In this document: piece after piece, positions 34,333 to 42,517 of the stretch | Position numbering within the stretch: position 1 is the stretch's first letter | How the letters are laid out: each line of letters opens with the position of its first letter | NCBI RefSeq assembly: GCF_019430885.1 | Contig: NZ_JAHYBZ010000003.1 | Span: forward strand, 372,001-436,000 | Source of the DNA: Roseomonas alba | GTDB taxonomy: Bacteria; Pseudomonadota; Alphaproteobacteria; Acetobacterales; Acetobacteraceae | Direction of reading: 5' to 3' | DNA: 64,000 nt | The notes under the pieces: model-generated | Seen by the model: the letters and a program-made list of their open reading frames with translations, nothing else | What the model was told of the DNA's origin: nothing | Databases searched by the model: none | Program-made: the position numbers and the translations under genes

Positions 34333-34530
34333 ATGCGCCACATCCAACGCGCCGCCGTCACCGGCCTCTTCGCGCTGTGGCTGGCCCCGCTCGCAGCGGT
34401 GGCGGGCCAGGCGCCGAACAGCCCGAGCCTGCGCAACGACCGCGGCGTCCAGTCCGAGCGGTCGACGGTGGAGAGCCGGCAGGACGAGGACGACGAGCCT
34501 GGCGAGACGAACGCCGCTCCGAAGGGCTGA
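34333..34530 (+). CDS. Small secreted hypothetical protein
   Basis: The frame encodes 65 residues from ATG 34333: a signal peptide (AAVTGLFALWLAPLAAVAG) and a short polar, acidic mature part ending DEDDEPGETNAAPKG. GAGGGAAGG lies just upstream at a workable distance. ATG 34309 is a longer alternative. The family is not recognised. At 34244-34268 a GCAAC-N16-GGTT sequence resembles the stress-type promoters found near the EcfG locus, and the reverse strand there reads GCAAC-N16-CGTT. Function unknown. Confidence 0.5.
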   Translation: MRHIQRAAVTGLFALWLAPLAAVAGQAPNSPSLRNDRGVQSERSTVESRQDEDDEPGETNAAPKG

Positions 34531-34559
34531 CACCAGACGCCCCTTTTCCTGATCTGTGG

Positions 34560-34830
34560 AACCGGGACGGGCGTTGACCCTCTCGGACTCTCCCCCGCAA
34601 AGGCCGAAAGGCCTTTGCAAACCTCCACCTGGCACCGGGCGCCACTGACAGGACCAGTGCCGAAACCCGCAGTTGCGCACGAAGCGCGTATGGCGGGTGC
34701 TTTGTGAACCCTCTGACCGGCACCAGAAGATTGCGGTCCAGGATGCCCAGCATCCAGGGGCCCCATCGAGGTTGCTTTGCAACGTCGATGGGAACCCGGG
34801 CGGGGTGGCTTGGCGGGACGGCGCATCTCC
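34560..34830. repeat. Mosaic palindromic repeat block R8
   Basis: This occupies most of the 428-bp gap between the small secreted protein and the DUF3775 gene. Modules: GCAAAGGCCGAAAGGCCTTTGC, a reversed copy of the CGCAAGxGCGGG module (GTGCCGAAACCCGCAGTTGCGC), AGATTGCGGTCCAGGATGC followed by CCAGCATCC, and the perfect hairpin CCCATCGAGGTTGC / GCAACGTCGATGGG. Module order and direction differ from R3, showing internal rearrangement. Confidence 0.72.
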
Positions 34831-34958
34831 GTGTCCGTCACCGGCCTGCAACCGCGGCCCGAAAGGGCCAGCGCCCCCCGCATTCCCGCCCGCCGAGGGG
34901 TGGCACCGCCCTTCCCACCATGCTTGATTGCGCCGGCCGATACCCTGAGGAGAGGACC

Positions 34959-35369
34959 ATGGCTGCGCGCGACGACGATCAGGAATTCGACCTCGGTATC
35001 AGCCTCGAGGCCGTCGCCGCCATCGTGGATGCCGCCCGCGCCGTGCAGGAGGGCGAGGAGAGCGGCGCCCTCGAGCGCGAGGATGAGGACGAGGAAGGCC
35101 TCGACGCCGAGGATGACGAGAACATGGATGAGGACGCGCTGCGCGCCTTCATCGCGGATCTCAACGAGGATGAGCAGGCCTCGCTGATCGCCCTCGCCTG
35201 GATCGGCCGGGGCGACTATACGGGGGAGGAATTCGAGGAAGCGCGCAACTTGGCCAGGGAGCGCAACGTGCGCGACCCGGCGGAATACCTTCTTGGCATC
35301 GACATGCTCGGTGACATGCTGGAGGAGGGTCTGTCGGAACTTGGCCTGTCCCTCGAGGATACGGACTGA
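34959..35369 (+). CDS. DUF3775 domain-containing protein
   Basis: A 136-residue acidic protein with a strong ribosome site, GAGGAGAGGA at 34947-34956. The N-terminal ISLEAVAAIVDAARAV and the C-terminal LIALAWIGRGDYTGEEFEEARNLARE followed by AEYLLGIDMLGDMLEEGL match the DUF3775 family. The central stretch is a run of Glu and Asp (EREDEDEEGLDAEDDEN). No function is known for the family. It is followed 2 bp later by a lipoprotein gene, so they are probably cotranscribed. Confidence 0.8.
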   Translation: MAARDDDQEFDLGISLEAVAAIVDAARAVQEGEESGALEREDEDEEGLDAEDDENMDEDALRAFIADLNEDEQASLIALAWIGRGDYTGEEFEEARNLARERNVRDPAEYLLGIDMLGDMLEEGLSELGLSLEDTD

Positions 35370-35371
35370 CG

Positions 35372-35788
35372 GTGCTTCCGCGAGCCGCCCTGCTGCTTCT
35401 GCTCCCGCTTCTCACCACCTGTTCCGCCCGCGATTCCGCGGTGGCGGAGGATGGGCGGGAGCGGCTGATCGGCCTGCGTGCCGACGATCTGCGGCTCTGC
35501 GCCGGGGTGCCGAACCTCACCGCCAATTCGGCGGGTGGCGAGTTCTGGACCTATGATCGCAATCCGCCGGCGGCGGGCGTCTCGGCGCCGGTGCCGGTGA
35601 TTGGCGGCTCGCTCAGCGTCTCCGCCGGATCGACCTGCCGCGTGACGTTCCAGCTCGTGGACGGGAAGGTCACGCGCATCGGCTATTCCGCGGCTTCCGA
35701 CCTGCCGATGTCGCAGAATTCCGCCTGCGCCCCGGTGGTGCAGGGCTGCCTGCGCCTGGTGGACCAGAACGAGGTCACTCCGGAATAG
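35372..35788 (+). CDS. Small putative lipoprotein
   Basis: A 138-residue protein from GTG 35372. MLPRAALLLLLPLLTTC is a signal peptide with lipobox LTTC (Cys17). The mature part contains GLRADDLRLCAGVPN and several other Cys residues (CRVTF, NSACAPVVQGC), with predicted beta content. The family is not recognised with certainty. It starts two bases after the DUF3775 stop and is convergent with the DUF1194 gene, two bases apart. Confidence 0.7.
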   Translation: MLPRAALLLLLPLLTTCSARDSAVAEDGRERLIGLRADDLRLCAGVPNLTANSAGGEFWTYDRNPPAAGVSAPVPVIGGSLSVSAGSTCRVTFQLVDGKVTRIGYSAASDLPMSQNSACAPVVQGCLRLVDQNEVTPE

Positions 35789-35790
35789 GA

Positions 35791-36516
35791 TCACCCGATC
35801 CGCAGGGCATCCGTCGGCAGCCCGGCGATCTCGCGGATCAGCTTGCGCTTCACGGCGACGCCGAAGCTCTCGAAATCCTCGGCCACGATCATGAAGTGGC
35901 CGTCCCCGCCGATGACGTTCTCCCGATAATAGTCGTCGAGCGGCACCGGCGGCATGCGGCCGAAGGTCGGCCGGTCGTTGACGATCGGCAGGCCATTGAT
36001 GGTGATGCCCTCGCCCAGGGCCAGGTCGCGTTCCTGATCCGCCGGCGGCCCGGAATTGTTCACCCCATCGCCCGAGACGTCGATCACCTTGCGCGTCGCC
36101 TCCCACGGGCATTCGGTGAGCAACTGCCGGGAATGGCGGATGCCGCCAGAAATTGAGGTCCAGGACAGGGAGGTGCGTGGTGCCTCGGCCAGTTCGGCGG
36201 CCCAGGCTTGGGCTTCCGCCAGGGTCGTGATGCGCCGCCAGGGAATGACGGTGCGCTGGTATTCGATCCCGGCCCATTCGATGTAGGCGATGCCGAGGGC
36301 GCCGATCAGCCCGCCGCGGATCGAGGCCACCACGACCGGGTCGGCGACCGCGTTGCGGTACCCTTCGCGCTGCAGCCTCGCCTCGTCCTCGTCGATCGAG
36401 CGTGACACGTCGACGGCGAGGACCAGGGCCACATCGACGCCCTCCTCGGCACGGGCCGGGCGGGAGATCGGAACGGCCGCGGCGCCGGCCGCGGCGAGAA
36501 GGGTCCTGCGGCGCAT
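35791..36516 (-). CDS. DUF1194 (von Willebrand A-like) exported protein
   Basis: A 241-residue protein with an N-terminal leader RRRTLLAAAGAAAVPISRPARA, likely exported by Sec or Tat. VDVALVLAVDVSRSIDEDE carries a DxSxS metal-site motif (D36, S38, S40), followed by GYRNAVADPVVVASI and ALGIAYIEWAG, typical of DUF1194. KVIDVSGDGVNNSG is the next metal-loop strand. The start at 36516 is set by AGGAGGA upstream. Periplasmic protein interaction is likely; partners are unknown. It is divergent from the lipid kinase gene. Confidence 0.85.
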   Translation of the reverse strand: MRRRTLLAAAGAAAVPISRPARAEEGVDVALVLAVDVSRSIDEDEARLQREGYRNAVADPVVVASIRGGLIGALGIAYIEWAGIEYQRTVIPWRRITTLAEAQAWAAELAEAPRTSLSWTSISGGIRHSRQLLTECPWEATRKVIDVSGDGVNNSGPPADQERDLALGEGITINGLPIVNDRPTFGRMPPVPLDDYYRENVIGGDGHFMIVAEDFESFGVAVKRKLIREIAGLPTDALRIG

Positions 36517-36614
36517 CGGTTCCTCCTCAACTCGGCAATCATCGTTGCGCCGCAGCAGGGACCGATTCAACGATTCCGTAGCAACCCTGGCGCGTATGTG
36601 ACGTTGCTGCGGCG

Positions 36615-37493
36615 ATGCCGGAGCCGCGCCAGATCATCGCACCGAAGCGCGCCGCGCTGCTGATCAACCCGGCCGCCGGTTCCGCCCCGGATGCCCCGGG
36701 CGCCATCGCAGCGCTGGCCGAAGCGATCACCGACGCCGGCCATGCCCTGGTCGTCGCAACCCGACCGGAGCTGCCCCTCGACGCGCAGATCACGATGGCT
36801 CTGGCGGCACAGCCCGAGGTGGTCTTCGCGCTGGGCGGCGATGGTTCCCTACGCGCCGTCGCGGAGCGTCTCGCCGGCCATGACGTTGCCCTGGGCGTGT
36901 TGCCCGGCGGAACGATGAACCGGCTGGCGGCGCGACTCGGCATCCCGGACGATCCCGTCGCCGCGGCACGCAGCCTGGCCGATGCCGAGGTCGACTCCCT
37001 CGCGGTCGGATCGCTGAACGGCCGTGTCTTCCTCTATCAATGCCTCGTCGGGCGCAGCTCGCGCCTGGTGCGATTCCGGGAGATGCAGCGCGGCGTCGGG
37101 CTGGCGGGCTGGCTGCCCCTGCTGCTCGCCGCGCTGCGGCTGGCCGCGCGCCCGCCCCGGCGATCCTTGCGCCTACGCGGCCAGGGCGAGAGACTCCGCG
37201 CCGACGCCGTGGTGGTGACCATGCCCCGGCCAGGGGCCGAGTGCCACTTCCAGGTCGAGGCCGTGCGCCGGGGCGGCCGGCTCGCCGGACTGCGCCAGGC
37301 TTGGCGCTGGATCCGCGGACGCCTCGCCAAGGACCCCGACGTCGTCGCCCTCCATCGCCCACATCTGGCCATCCATGGCCGCGATGCGCGCCTGCGCGTC
37401 ACCCTGGACGGCGAACCGGACCTGATGACGCCGCCTCTGCGCTTCCGCCTGCGCCCGGATGCGCTTCGCGTGCTGCGGCCGCGCCGCGCGTGA
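36615..37493 (+). CDS. Diacylglycerol kinase-family lipid kinase
   Basis: A 292-residue DAGK-catalytic-domain protein: AALLINPAAGSAPDAPG at the N terminus, VVFALGGDGSLRAVAERL with the nucleotide-binding GGDG, and LGVLPGGTMNRLAARLGIP. The C-terminal domain is a beta sandwich ending in RVTLDGEPDLMTPPLRFRL. It may phosphorylate diacylglycerol or a sphingoid/ceramide-like lipid. It overlaps by one base with a metallophosphoesterase gene. A paralogue lies at 59956, again beside a metallophosphoesterase. Confidence 0.85.
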   Translation: MPEPRQIIAPKRAALLINPAAGSAPDAPGAIAALAEAITDAGHALVVATRPELPLDAQITMALAAQPEVVFALGGDGSLRAVAERLAGHDVALGVLPGGTMNRLAARLGIPDDPVAAARSLADAEVDSLAVGSLNGRVFLYQCLVGRSSRLVRFREMQRGVGLAGWLPLLLAALRLAARPPRRSLRLRGQGERLRADAVVVTMPRPGAECHFQVEAVRRGGRLAGLRQAWRWIRGRLAKDPDVVALHRPHLAIHGRDARLRVTLDGEPDLMTPPLRFRLRPDALRVLRPRRA

Positions 37494-38233
37494 TGCGCAT
37501 CGCGCATCTCTCGGACCTGCATTTCGGCGCCCATCGGCCGGAACTCGTCGCACCGCTGATCGAGGACATCGCCCGCTTCGATCCTGCCGTCATCGCGATC
37601 AGCGGCGACCTGACGCAGGTGGCGTCGGCATCGGAATTCGCGCAGGCCGCCGCCTTTCTCGCCGCCCTGCCCGCGCCCGTCGTCGCGGTGCCCGGCAATC
37701 ATGACATCCCCAAGGTGGCGATCCTGGAGCGCATGCTCGATCCGCGCCGCCGCTGGTTCCGCGCCATCGCGCCCACCACGGAACCCGGCGTGATCCTGCC
37801 GGGTCTTGCGGTGCTGGGACTCGACACGGTGCGGCGAGCCCAGGCGCATCTCGACTGGTCGGCGGGCGGGATTTCGGAACGGCGTCTTGCTCGGCTCGCG
37901 GCGCGCATCGCGGCAGCACGGCCCCGCAGCGTCGTCGTGGTGGCGCATCACCCGCTGCGGCATCCGGCCTGGGCCGGCGACCGCGCCTTGCCGGCCGGCG
38001 CGGATGCGGCCCTGGCGGCCATGCAGCGCGCCGGCGTAACGGCGGTCCTGTCGGGCCATCTGCATCACATGGCGGCACCGCCCGGCACGCCGCCCGTGCT
38101 CATCGGCGGCAGCAGCCTGTCCCACCGCGTGCGCGGCGTGCCGAACAGCTGGTCGCTGGTGGACGCCGGCACGGCCGCGCCGACGGTTCGCGTTCGCGTC
38201 GCGAGCGGGGCGGGCTGGCGGGATGCGCCGTGA
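37493..38233 (+). CDS. Metallophosphoesterase (calcineurin-like)
   Basis: A 246-residue cytoplasmic phosphoesterase with all five metal motifs: HLSDLHFG, AISGDLTQ, VPGNHD, VVVAHHPLRH and LSGHLHHM. Start is ATG 37493 overlapping the kinase stop as TGATG; GTG 37490 is possible. The length and motif spacing resemble cyclic-nucleotide or phospholipid phosphoesterases. Coupling to a lipid kinase hints at a lipid phosphate substrate, which is inference. It is convergent with the histidine kinase gene. Confidence 0.85.
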   Translation: MRIAHLSDLHFGAHRPELVAPLIEDIARFDPAVIAISGDLTQVASASEFAQAAAFLAALPAPVVAVPGNHDIPKVAILERMLDPRRRWFRAIAPTTEPGVILPGLAVLGLDTVRRAQAHLDWSAGGISERRLARLAARIAAARPRSVVVVAHHPLRHPAWAGDRALPAGADAALAAMQRAGVTAVLSGHLHHMAAPPGTPPVLIGGSSLSHRVRGVPNSWSLVDAGTAAPTVRVRVASGAGWRDAP

Positions 38234-38254
38234 CGGTCGGCGCCCTGCCCCGCC

Positions 38255-39991
38255 TCACGCCGCCCCGCGCAGCGTCTCCTCGATGTTCCGCCGCTGCAGC
38301 GGGAACCGCACGGCGATGCGCGTTCCCTGGCCGCCCGTGATCTCCGCCGTGCCCCCGAGATGGGTCGCGAAGCCCTCGATCAGGCGCAGCCCGAGCCCAT
38401 CGCCATCCGACGTCGCATCACCCAGCCCCACCCCGTCATCCTCGACGACGAGCTGCGCCGTCTCATCCTCGATATGCAGGGAGATCGAGATCGTGCCGGT
38501 GCGGTCATCGGGAAAGCCGTGGCGCATGGCGTTGCTCACCGCCTCGGTCAGCAGCAGCGCGAGCGAGATCGCCTGGTCCGACCCCATCTCCACATCCTCG
38601 GCGTCGATCGCGATCTCGACGCCGGTGCCCGGCCCCGCGCCCAGCGCATCACCGAGCTGGCGCGACAGTTCCTCGAGGAAAGGGCGCAGGGAGATGCGCT
38701 CGAAGGACTGATGCAGGTAGAGATGCCGGTGCAGCGTGGCGAGCGCCTGGACACGGTCGCGCGCCACGGCGAATTCCGTGCGCGCAGCGGGGCTGCGCAA
38801 CCGGCCGGCCTGCAGGCTGAGCAGGGAGGCCACCACCTGCAGGTTGTTCTTCACGCGATGATGGATCTCGGCCATCAGCAGGTCGCGCTGACGCAGCGCC
38901 GCGGTCAGGGCGGCCTCGCGTTCCTGCAACGCGGCCGCCGCGGCGATCAGGGCACGGTCGAGCTCCCGCACCTCAAGCGGCCCGCCGGCGGCGGGATCGG
39001 CGGCGAAGGGATGTCCCGGCACCCAGTTCCGCACCCGCGCGGCCAGGTGGCGCAGGGGGCGCGACACGCCCAACTCGACGCCGACCAGGATGGCGACGAC
39101 GCAGGCGAGCAGGAAAATCGCGAGTTCCAGCACGCGTCGGAGGAACGCGGACCGGGCGATGCGTTCCGTCTGTTCCATCGACAGGCCAACGAGCAGGCGC
39201 AGCCGAGGGTCGAGTTCCTCGATCGACCAGGCATGCAGGGCTCCGTCCCGGGCGGTCCCCATCAACGTCGTATCCCGCGCGGCAAGCATGTGCGCGAGTG
39301 TCGCGGGTGGCGGCAGGGACATGGCGCGGGCAGGGCCCAGCGGCAGTAGCGAGCCGTCGGCGTCCAGCAGCCAGACCTGGCTCGCGTCGGTCGCCTGCGG
39401 CGCGCGGTCGGTGCGCAGGAAGAAGTCGAGATAGAGGCCGCCCACCACGACCGCCGCCACCTGGCCCTCCGCATCGAGGATCGGTGCCGCGCCGGGCAGG
39501 ACCGCGCGCCGGGAGACGAGGCCGATGGTGAACTCGCCGATGACGACCTGCCGCGAGGTCTGTACCGACTTCATATAGTCCTGGTCGGCGAAGCTGCGGC
39601 CGCGCGGCGCCGGCAGGGCGCTGCACAGCAGCCGGCCCTGCGCATCCAGCACCGAGAAGTTCGAGTAGCGCTCCGGCGTGAGGGCACGGAGCTGCCCCAG
39701 CTCGCTGTCGCAATCCTCGGGGCTGAGGTCGAGCAGCCGGCGCGTCCGGGCAAGCCCGACCAGCACCTCGCGCAGCGCCGCGACGGCGGCGCCGTGCCGC
39801 GCCGCGGCAACCTCGCGCAGGATCACGACGTCGCGCAGCCCCTGCGCCGTGGCGGATTGATAGGCGTTCCAGGCATTGGCCCCGGCGATGCCGGCGATCG
39901 GAATGGTGGCGGCCGCGACGAGCGCGAGCAGCCGCCCCCGCACGCCGCGGAACAGGTTGGTCCGGGGCGGCGTCCCGCCGCCTCCAATCAC
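38255..39991 (-). CDS. HisKA_2-type sensor histidine kinase (PhyK-like)
   Basis: A 578-residue membrane kinase. TM1 (LLALVAAATIPIAGIAGA) and TM2 (LAIFLLACVVAILVGVELG, about 285-303) bracket a periplasmic sensor with dCache features (SFADQDYMKSVQTSRQVVIGEF). A HAMP-like linker follows, then EIHHRVKNNLQVVASLLSLQ with the phosphorylated His, and an HATPase domain (AVSNAMRHGFPDD, VEDDGVGLGD, GLGLRLIEGF). HisKA_2 kinases beside phyR control the general stress response by phosphorylating PhyR. The start overlaps the nepR stop (ATGA), so it is cotranscribed with ecfG-nepR. Confidence 0.9.
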   Translation of the reverse strand: MIGGGGTPPRTNLFRGVRGRLLALVAAATIPIAGIAGANAWNAYQSATAQGLRDVVILREVAAARHGAAVAALREVLVGLARTRRLLDLSPEDCDSELGQLRALTPERYSNFSVLDAQGRLLCSALPAPRGRSFADQDYMKSVQTSRQVVIGEFTIGLVSRRAVLPGAAPILDAEGQVAAVVVGGLYLDFFLRTDRAPQATDASQVWLLDADGSLLPLGPARAMSLPPPATLAHMLAARDTTLMGTARDGALHAWSIEELDPRLRLLVGLSMEQTERIARSAFLRRVLELAIFLLACVVAILVGVELGVSRPLRHLAARVRNWVPGHPFAADPAAGGPLEVRELDRALIAAAAALQEREAALTAALRQRDLLMAEIHHRVKNNLQVVASLLSLQAGRLRSPAARTEFAVARDRVQALATLHRHLYLHQSFERISLRPFLEELSRQLGDALGAGPGTGVEIAIDAEDVEMGSDQAISLALLLTEAVSNAMRHGFPDDRTGTISISLHIEDETAQLVVEDDGVGLGDATSDGDGLGLRLIEGFATHLGGTAEITGGQGTRIAVRFPLQRRNIEETLRGAA

Positions 39992-40191
39992 TTCCCGCGG
40001 TCCTGCTCGATCAGCCGAAGGAGTTCGGGCGGGATCGGCTCCCGCGCAACGTCATCGAACATCTGGTGCAGCCCGCGGCGGAGCCAGATGTCGAAGGCGG
40101 CATCCGGCACGGGCTTCTTCGCGCTACGACCGCGCGCGGCACCGGACCTGCTGGCCACCTTGTCCTTCCTTTCGTCGTCAGGCTCGTCCAT
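39988..40191 (-). CDS. nepR: NepR anti-sigma factor
   Basis: A small protein of 67 residues from ATG 40191, or 80 from 40230. The C-terminal DIWLRRGLHQMFDDVAREPIPPELLRLIEQD is the NepR helix pair that binds EcfG. In the known scheme NepR holds EcfG inactive until phosphorylated PhyR, which mimics the sigma factor, takes NepR away. The 5' end overlaps ecfG and the 3' end overlaps the kinase gene, forming one operon. Confidence 0.9.
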   Translation of the reverse strand: MDEPDDERKDKVASRSGAARGRSAKKPVPDAAFDIWLRRGLHQMFDDVAREPIPPELLRLIEQDRGK

Positions 40192-40828
40192 CACACCCTT
40201 GCCGCCGCGCCGCGGCGGCGCGCGCGGCACGCTCCATGCTACGCGGCGGGGATGCCGCTACGCCAGCGCCACGGCGACGACCGGTCGCACGGCCCTGTTC
40301 TTCCTCACCCAGCAGCCGGCCCTCCAGGGTGCGGCGGGCGCGGAATACCCGGCATTTCGCCGTCCCGACCGCACAGCCCATGGCGGCCGCCACCTCCTCA
40401 TAAGACATGCCCTGCACGGCCACCATGACCAATGCGGTCCTCTGATCGGCCGGCAGACGGGCCATTTCCGTCCGCAGTTCGCCCAGGGCGAGATTCTGTT
40501 CCTGCCCGGCCGGGCGCGCGAAAGCTTCGGCAGGCGCGTCGTCCATGTCCACCGTCTCACGCAGGCGGCGGCGGTCGGAGATGAAGCGGTTGCGCAGGAT
40601 GCGATACATCCAGGCACCGAAATTGGTGCCCGGGGTGAAACTGGCCTGGGCAGCGAGCGCGTTCGTCACCGCCGCCTGGACCAAGTCGTCCGCGTCGGCT
40701 CTGTTGCGGGTCAGGGCCAGGGCCTGGACACGCAGCTTGGGCAGAAGCGCCACCAGCGCGTCATGGAAGGAAGGGCCGCGGTCGCTCGCGACAACAGCCT
40801 GCTCGGGGGTGTCGATCTCGCTGTTCAT
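40178..40828 (-). CDS. ecfG: EcfG-type general stress sigma factor
   Basis: A 216-residue ECF sigma factor. Region 2 is LTRNRADADDLVQAAVTNALAAQASFTPGTNFGAWMYRILRNRFI; region 4 is LPADQRTALVMVAVQGMSYEEVAAAMGCAVGTAKCRVFRARRTLEG. A C-terminal tail rich in Arg and Ala, about 35 residues, is longer than usual and overlaps nepR. Start ATG 40828 fits; the frame is open further upstream. An imperfect EcfG-like promoter (GCAAC-N17-TGTT, 40936-40911) lies 83 bp upstream and could give autoregulation. Confidence 0.92.
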   Translation of the reverse strand: MNSEIDTPEQAVVASDRGPSFHDALVALLPKLRVQALALTRNRADADDLVQAAVTNALAAQASFTPGTNFGAWMYRILRNRFISDRRRLRETVDMDDAPAEAFARPAGQEQNLALGELRTEMARLPADQRTALVMVAVQGMSYEEVAAAMGCAVGTAKCRVFRARRTLEGRLLGEEEQGRATGRRRGAGVAASPPRSMERAARAAAARRQGCDGRA

Positions 40829-40910
40829 ACGGGACAAACGAAGCGGAGGAAGGGTCGGTTGCATTGGCGGGAATCGAAAAACGCATATCAGACATGTGAT
40901 TTTAGCATGA

Positions 40911-40936
40911 AACATGCGGCATGCGCGGAGCGTTGC
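40911..40936 (-). promoter_or_regulatory. Candidate EcfG-type promoter of ecfG-nepR-kinase
   Basis: On the minus strand GCAAC (40936-40932) and TGTT (40914-40911) are separated by 17 bp. This resembles the known EcfG consensus GGAAC-N16/17-CGTT, with one mismatch in each box. It overlaps a small palindrome GCATGAAACATGC. Assignment rests on similarity to better matches nearby. Confidence 0.4.
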
Positions 40937-40979
40937 GGTCGTCATGCAGATTTCGGCGCGAGCCGGCGGCGGGCACGGA

Positions 40980-41477
40980 TCACGACCGCGCATGATAGGT
41001 GCGGGCCAGCGCGGCCCGGGCGCGGGAGACGCGCGCCTTGACCGTGCCTTCCGGCGCACCGGTGATCTCCGCGGCTTCGGCGAGGCTCATCTCGAGCGCG
41101 GCGACCAGGATCAGCGCCTCCCGCTGCGGCGCGGGCAAGGTGGCGATGGCGGCGTCCAGGTCGCGCAGCGCGTCCTGCCCGGTCTGGGCCGGGGGATGGG
41201 ATGCCGCCTCGTGCGCCGGCAGCGCCGAGAGGCCCCGGCGTTCGACGCGCCGCCGCCGCTCCTGGTCCAGGAACAGGTTGCGCAGGATCCGGCAGGCCCA
41301 GGCACGCAGATCGGTGCCCTCGGTCCAGGCGTCCTGTCGCTCCAGCGCCCGCAGCACCGTGTCCTGCACCAGGTCGTCCGCCCGCGCTACGTCCCGCGCC
41401 AGGAAACGTGCGAAGGCCCGCAATTGCGGGACCAGTGCCACTACGGCCTCGCGATATGCCGCGGGCTGACGTTTCAT
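40980..41477 (-). CDS. Second ECF sigma factor next to phyR
   Basis: A 165-residue ECF sigma factor divergent from phyR. Region 2 is FLARDVARADDLVQDTVLRALERQDAWTEGTDLRAWACRILRNLF and region 4 is LPAPQREALILVAALEMSLAEAAEITGAPEGTVKARVSRARAAL. It is related to but distinct from the EcfG protein encoded just downstream. ATG 41477 fits; 41507 is an alternative. A perfect GCAAC-N16-CGTT lies 66 bp upstream, inside the 5' end of phyR. Some relatives carry extra EcfG paralogues that tune the stress response; this could be one. Confidence 0.87.
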   Translation of the reverse strand: MKRQPAAYREAVVALVPQLRAFARFLARDVARADDLVQDTVLRALERQDAWTEGTDLRAWACRILRNLFLDQERRRRVERRGLSALPAHEAASHPPAQTGQDALRDLDAAIATLPAPQREALILVAALEMSLAEAAEITGAPEGTVKARVSRARAALARTYHARS

Positions 41478-41539
41478 GCGCCGTTCCGGCCGACTGGCTG
41501 CATGCATCCGACCATAGGCTTCTTCCGAAAGGTGCCAAG

Positions 41540-42259
41540 ATGAACGCGATCCATCCGTCGGAGTTGCTGCGTGCACTGCCCTATGCGCGCCGCTACGCCC
41601 GAGCGTTGACAGGGGCGCGGGAGAGTGGCGACGCCCTCGTCGCATCCGCGCTCTCGATGAGCTTGCCCGATGTGACGCCCCGCCTGGCTCTCTATGCCGC
41701 GGTGGCGAAGGCGGCCCCCGCATCGGCCCCGGGCGCCGGTCCTTCGGCGCTGCAGCGCCACCTGCTCCTGCTGACCGCGCTCGAGGACCTGCCGATCGAG
41801 GATGCGGCGGCGGTGCTGGACCTCGACCCGGCCGAGGCCTTGCGGGAATTGAACGCCGGCCGCGCCGCGCTGCGCGTCACGGCGGCGACCGACGTGCTGG
41901 TGATCGAGGACGAGCCCATCATCGCGCTCGACCTGCGGCGTCTGGTCGAGGCCTGCGGCCACCGTGTCGTCGGCATCGCCGCGAGCGAGGCCGAAGCCGT
42001 GCGCATCGCGACCGCGAAGCAGCCGGGGCTGATCCTGGCCGACATCAATCTCGGCCGTGGCGGGGATGGCAGCCACGCCGTCGCGCGCATCCAGCAGGCG
42101 ATGGCCGTGCCGGTCATCTTCGTCACTGCCTATCCCGAGCGGCTGCTGACCGCCGAGGGCGTCGAGCCGACCTTCATCATCAGCAAGCCCTTCGAGCCGC
42201 TGGCCCTGGCCATCGCGACCTTCCAGGCGGTCAACGGGAGCACGCGGCCGCCGGTCTGA
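41540..42259 (+). CDS. phyR: PhyR response regulator (sigma-mimic anti-anti-sigma factor)
   Basis: A 239-residue protein with an N-terminal sigma-like domain (residues 1-125, for example LRALPYARRYARALTG and LQRHLLLLTALEDLPIEDAAAVLDLDPAEALREL) and a C-terminal receiver (VLVIEDEPIIALDLRRLVEACG, phosphorylated Asp in LILADINLG, Lys in FIISKPFEP). On phosphorylation the sigma-like domain binds NepR and frees EcfG. ATG 41540 matches family starts. It is divergent from the second sigma gene and 62 bp away. Confidence 0.94.
   Translation: MNAIHPSELLRALPYARRYARALTGARESGDALVASALSMSLPDVTPRLALYAAVAKAAPASAPGAGPSALQRHLLLLTALEDLPIEDAAAVLDLDPAEALRELNAGRAALRVTAATDVLVIEDEPIIALDLRRLVEACGHRVVGIAASEAEAVRIATAKQPGLILADINLGRGGDGSHAVARIQQAMAVPVIFVTAYPERLLTAEGVEPTFIISKPFEPLALAIATFQAVNGSTRPPV
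41543..41567 (-). promoter_or_regulatory. Candidate EcfG-type promoter of the second sigma gene
   Basis: Minus strand GCAAC (41567-41563), 16-bp spacer, CGTT (41546-41543). It lies within the first codons of phyR and 66 bp upstream of the sigma start. It matches the shared pattern found at 42781, 47517 and 47551. Confidence 0.5.
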
Positions 42260-42444
42260 GATGATCGGGCGACGCTGACGGGGTCCCCCGCCGGACGAGC
42301 CGAACGGCCCGGCTCCGTCACATGCGCTGCAGCGTTGGAGAGGCCTTGCCTCTTCCGCCTGCCGTCGACACACGTCATCCGGCGTCACCCGAGCGATGCC
42401 GAGACGGCTTTGCCCGTCGCCTCGCGCCAACGTGCGCCGCGCCG

Positions 42445-42470
42445 GGAAACCCGATCCCCTCGCGGGTGTT
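42445..42470 (+). promoter_or_regulatory. Weak EcfG-type promoter candidate before csbD
   Basis: GGAAA (42445-42449), 17-bp spacer, TGTT (42467-42470), one mismatch in each box from GGAAC-N17-CGTT. It is 47 bp before the CsbD start, a normal leader length. The rest of the 258-bp gap after phyR holds no gene. Confidence 0.3.
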
Positions 42471-42517
42471 CCTTCCGCAGGTCCGCCACTTCGGCGGTCC
42501 GATCGAAGGAGAACGCC

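Noticed and set aside
35635-35790. Frameshift between the small lipoprotein and DUF1194 genes
   Set aside because: The two genes are convergent and both end cleanly, two bases apart.
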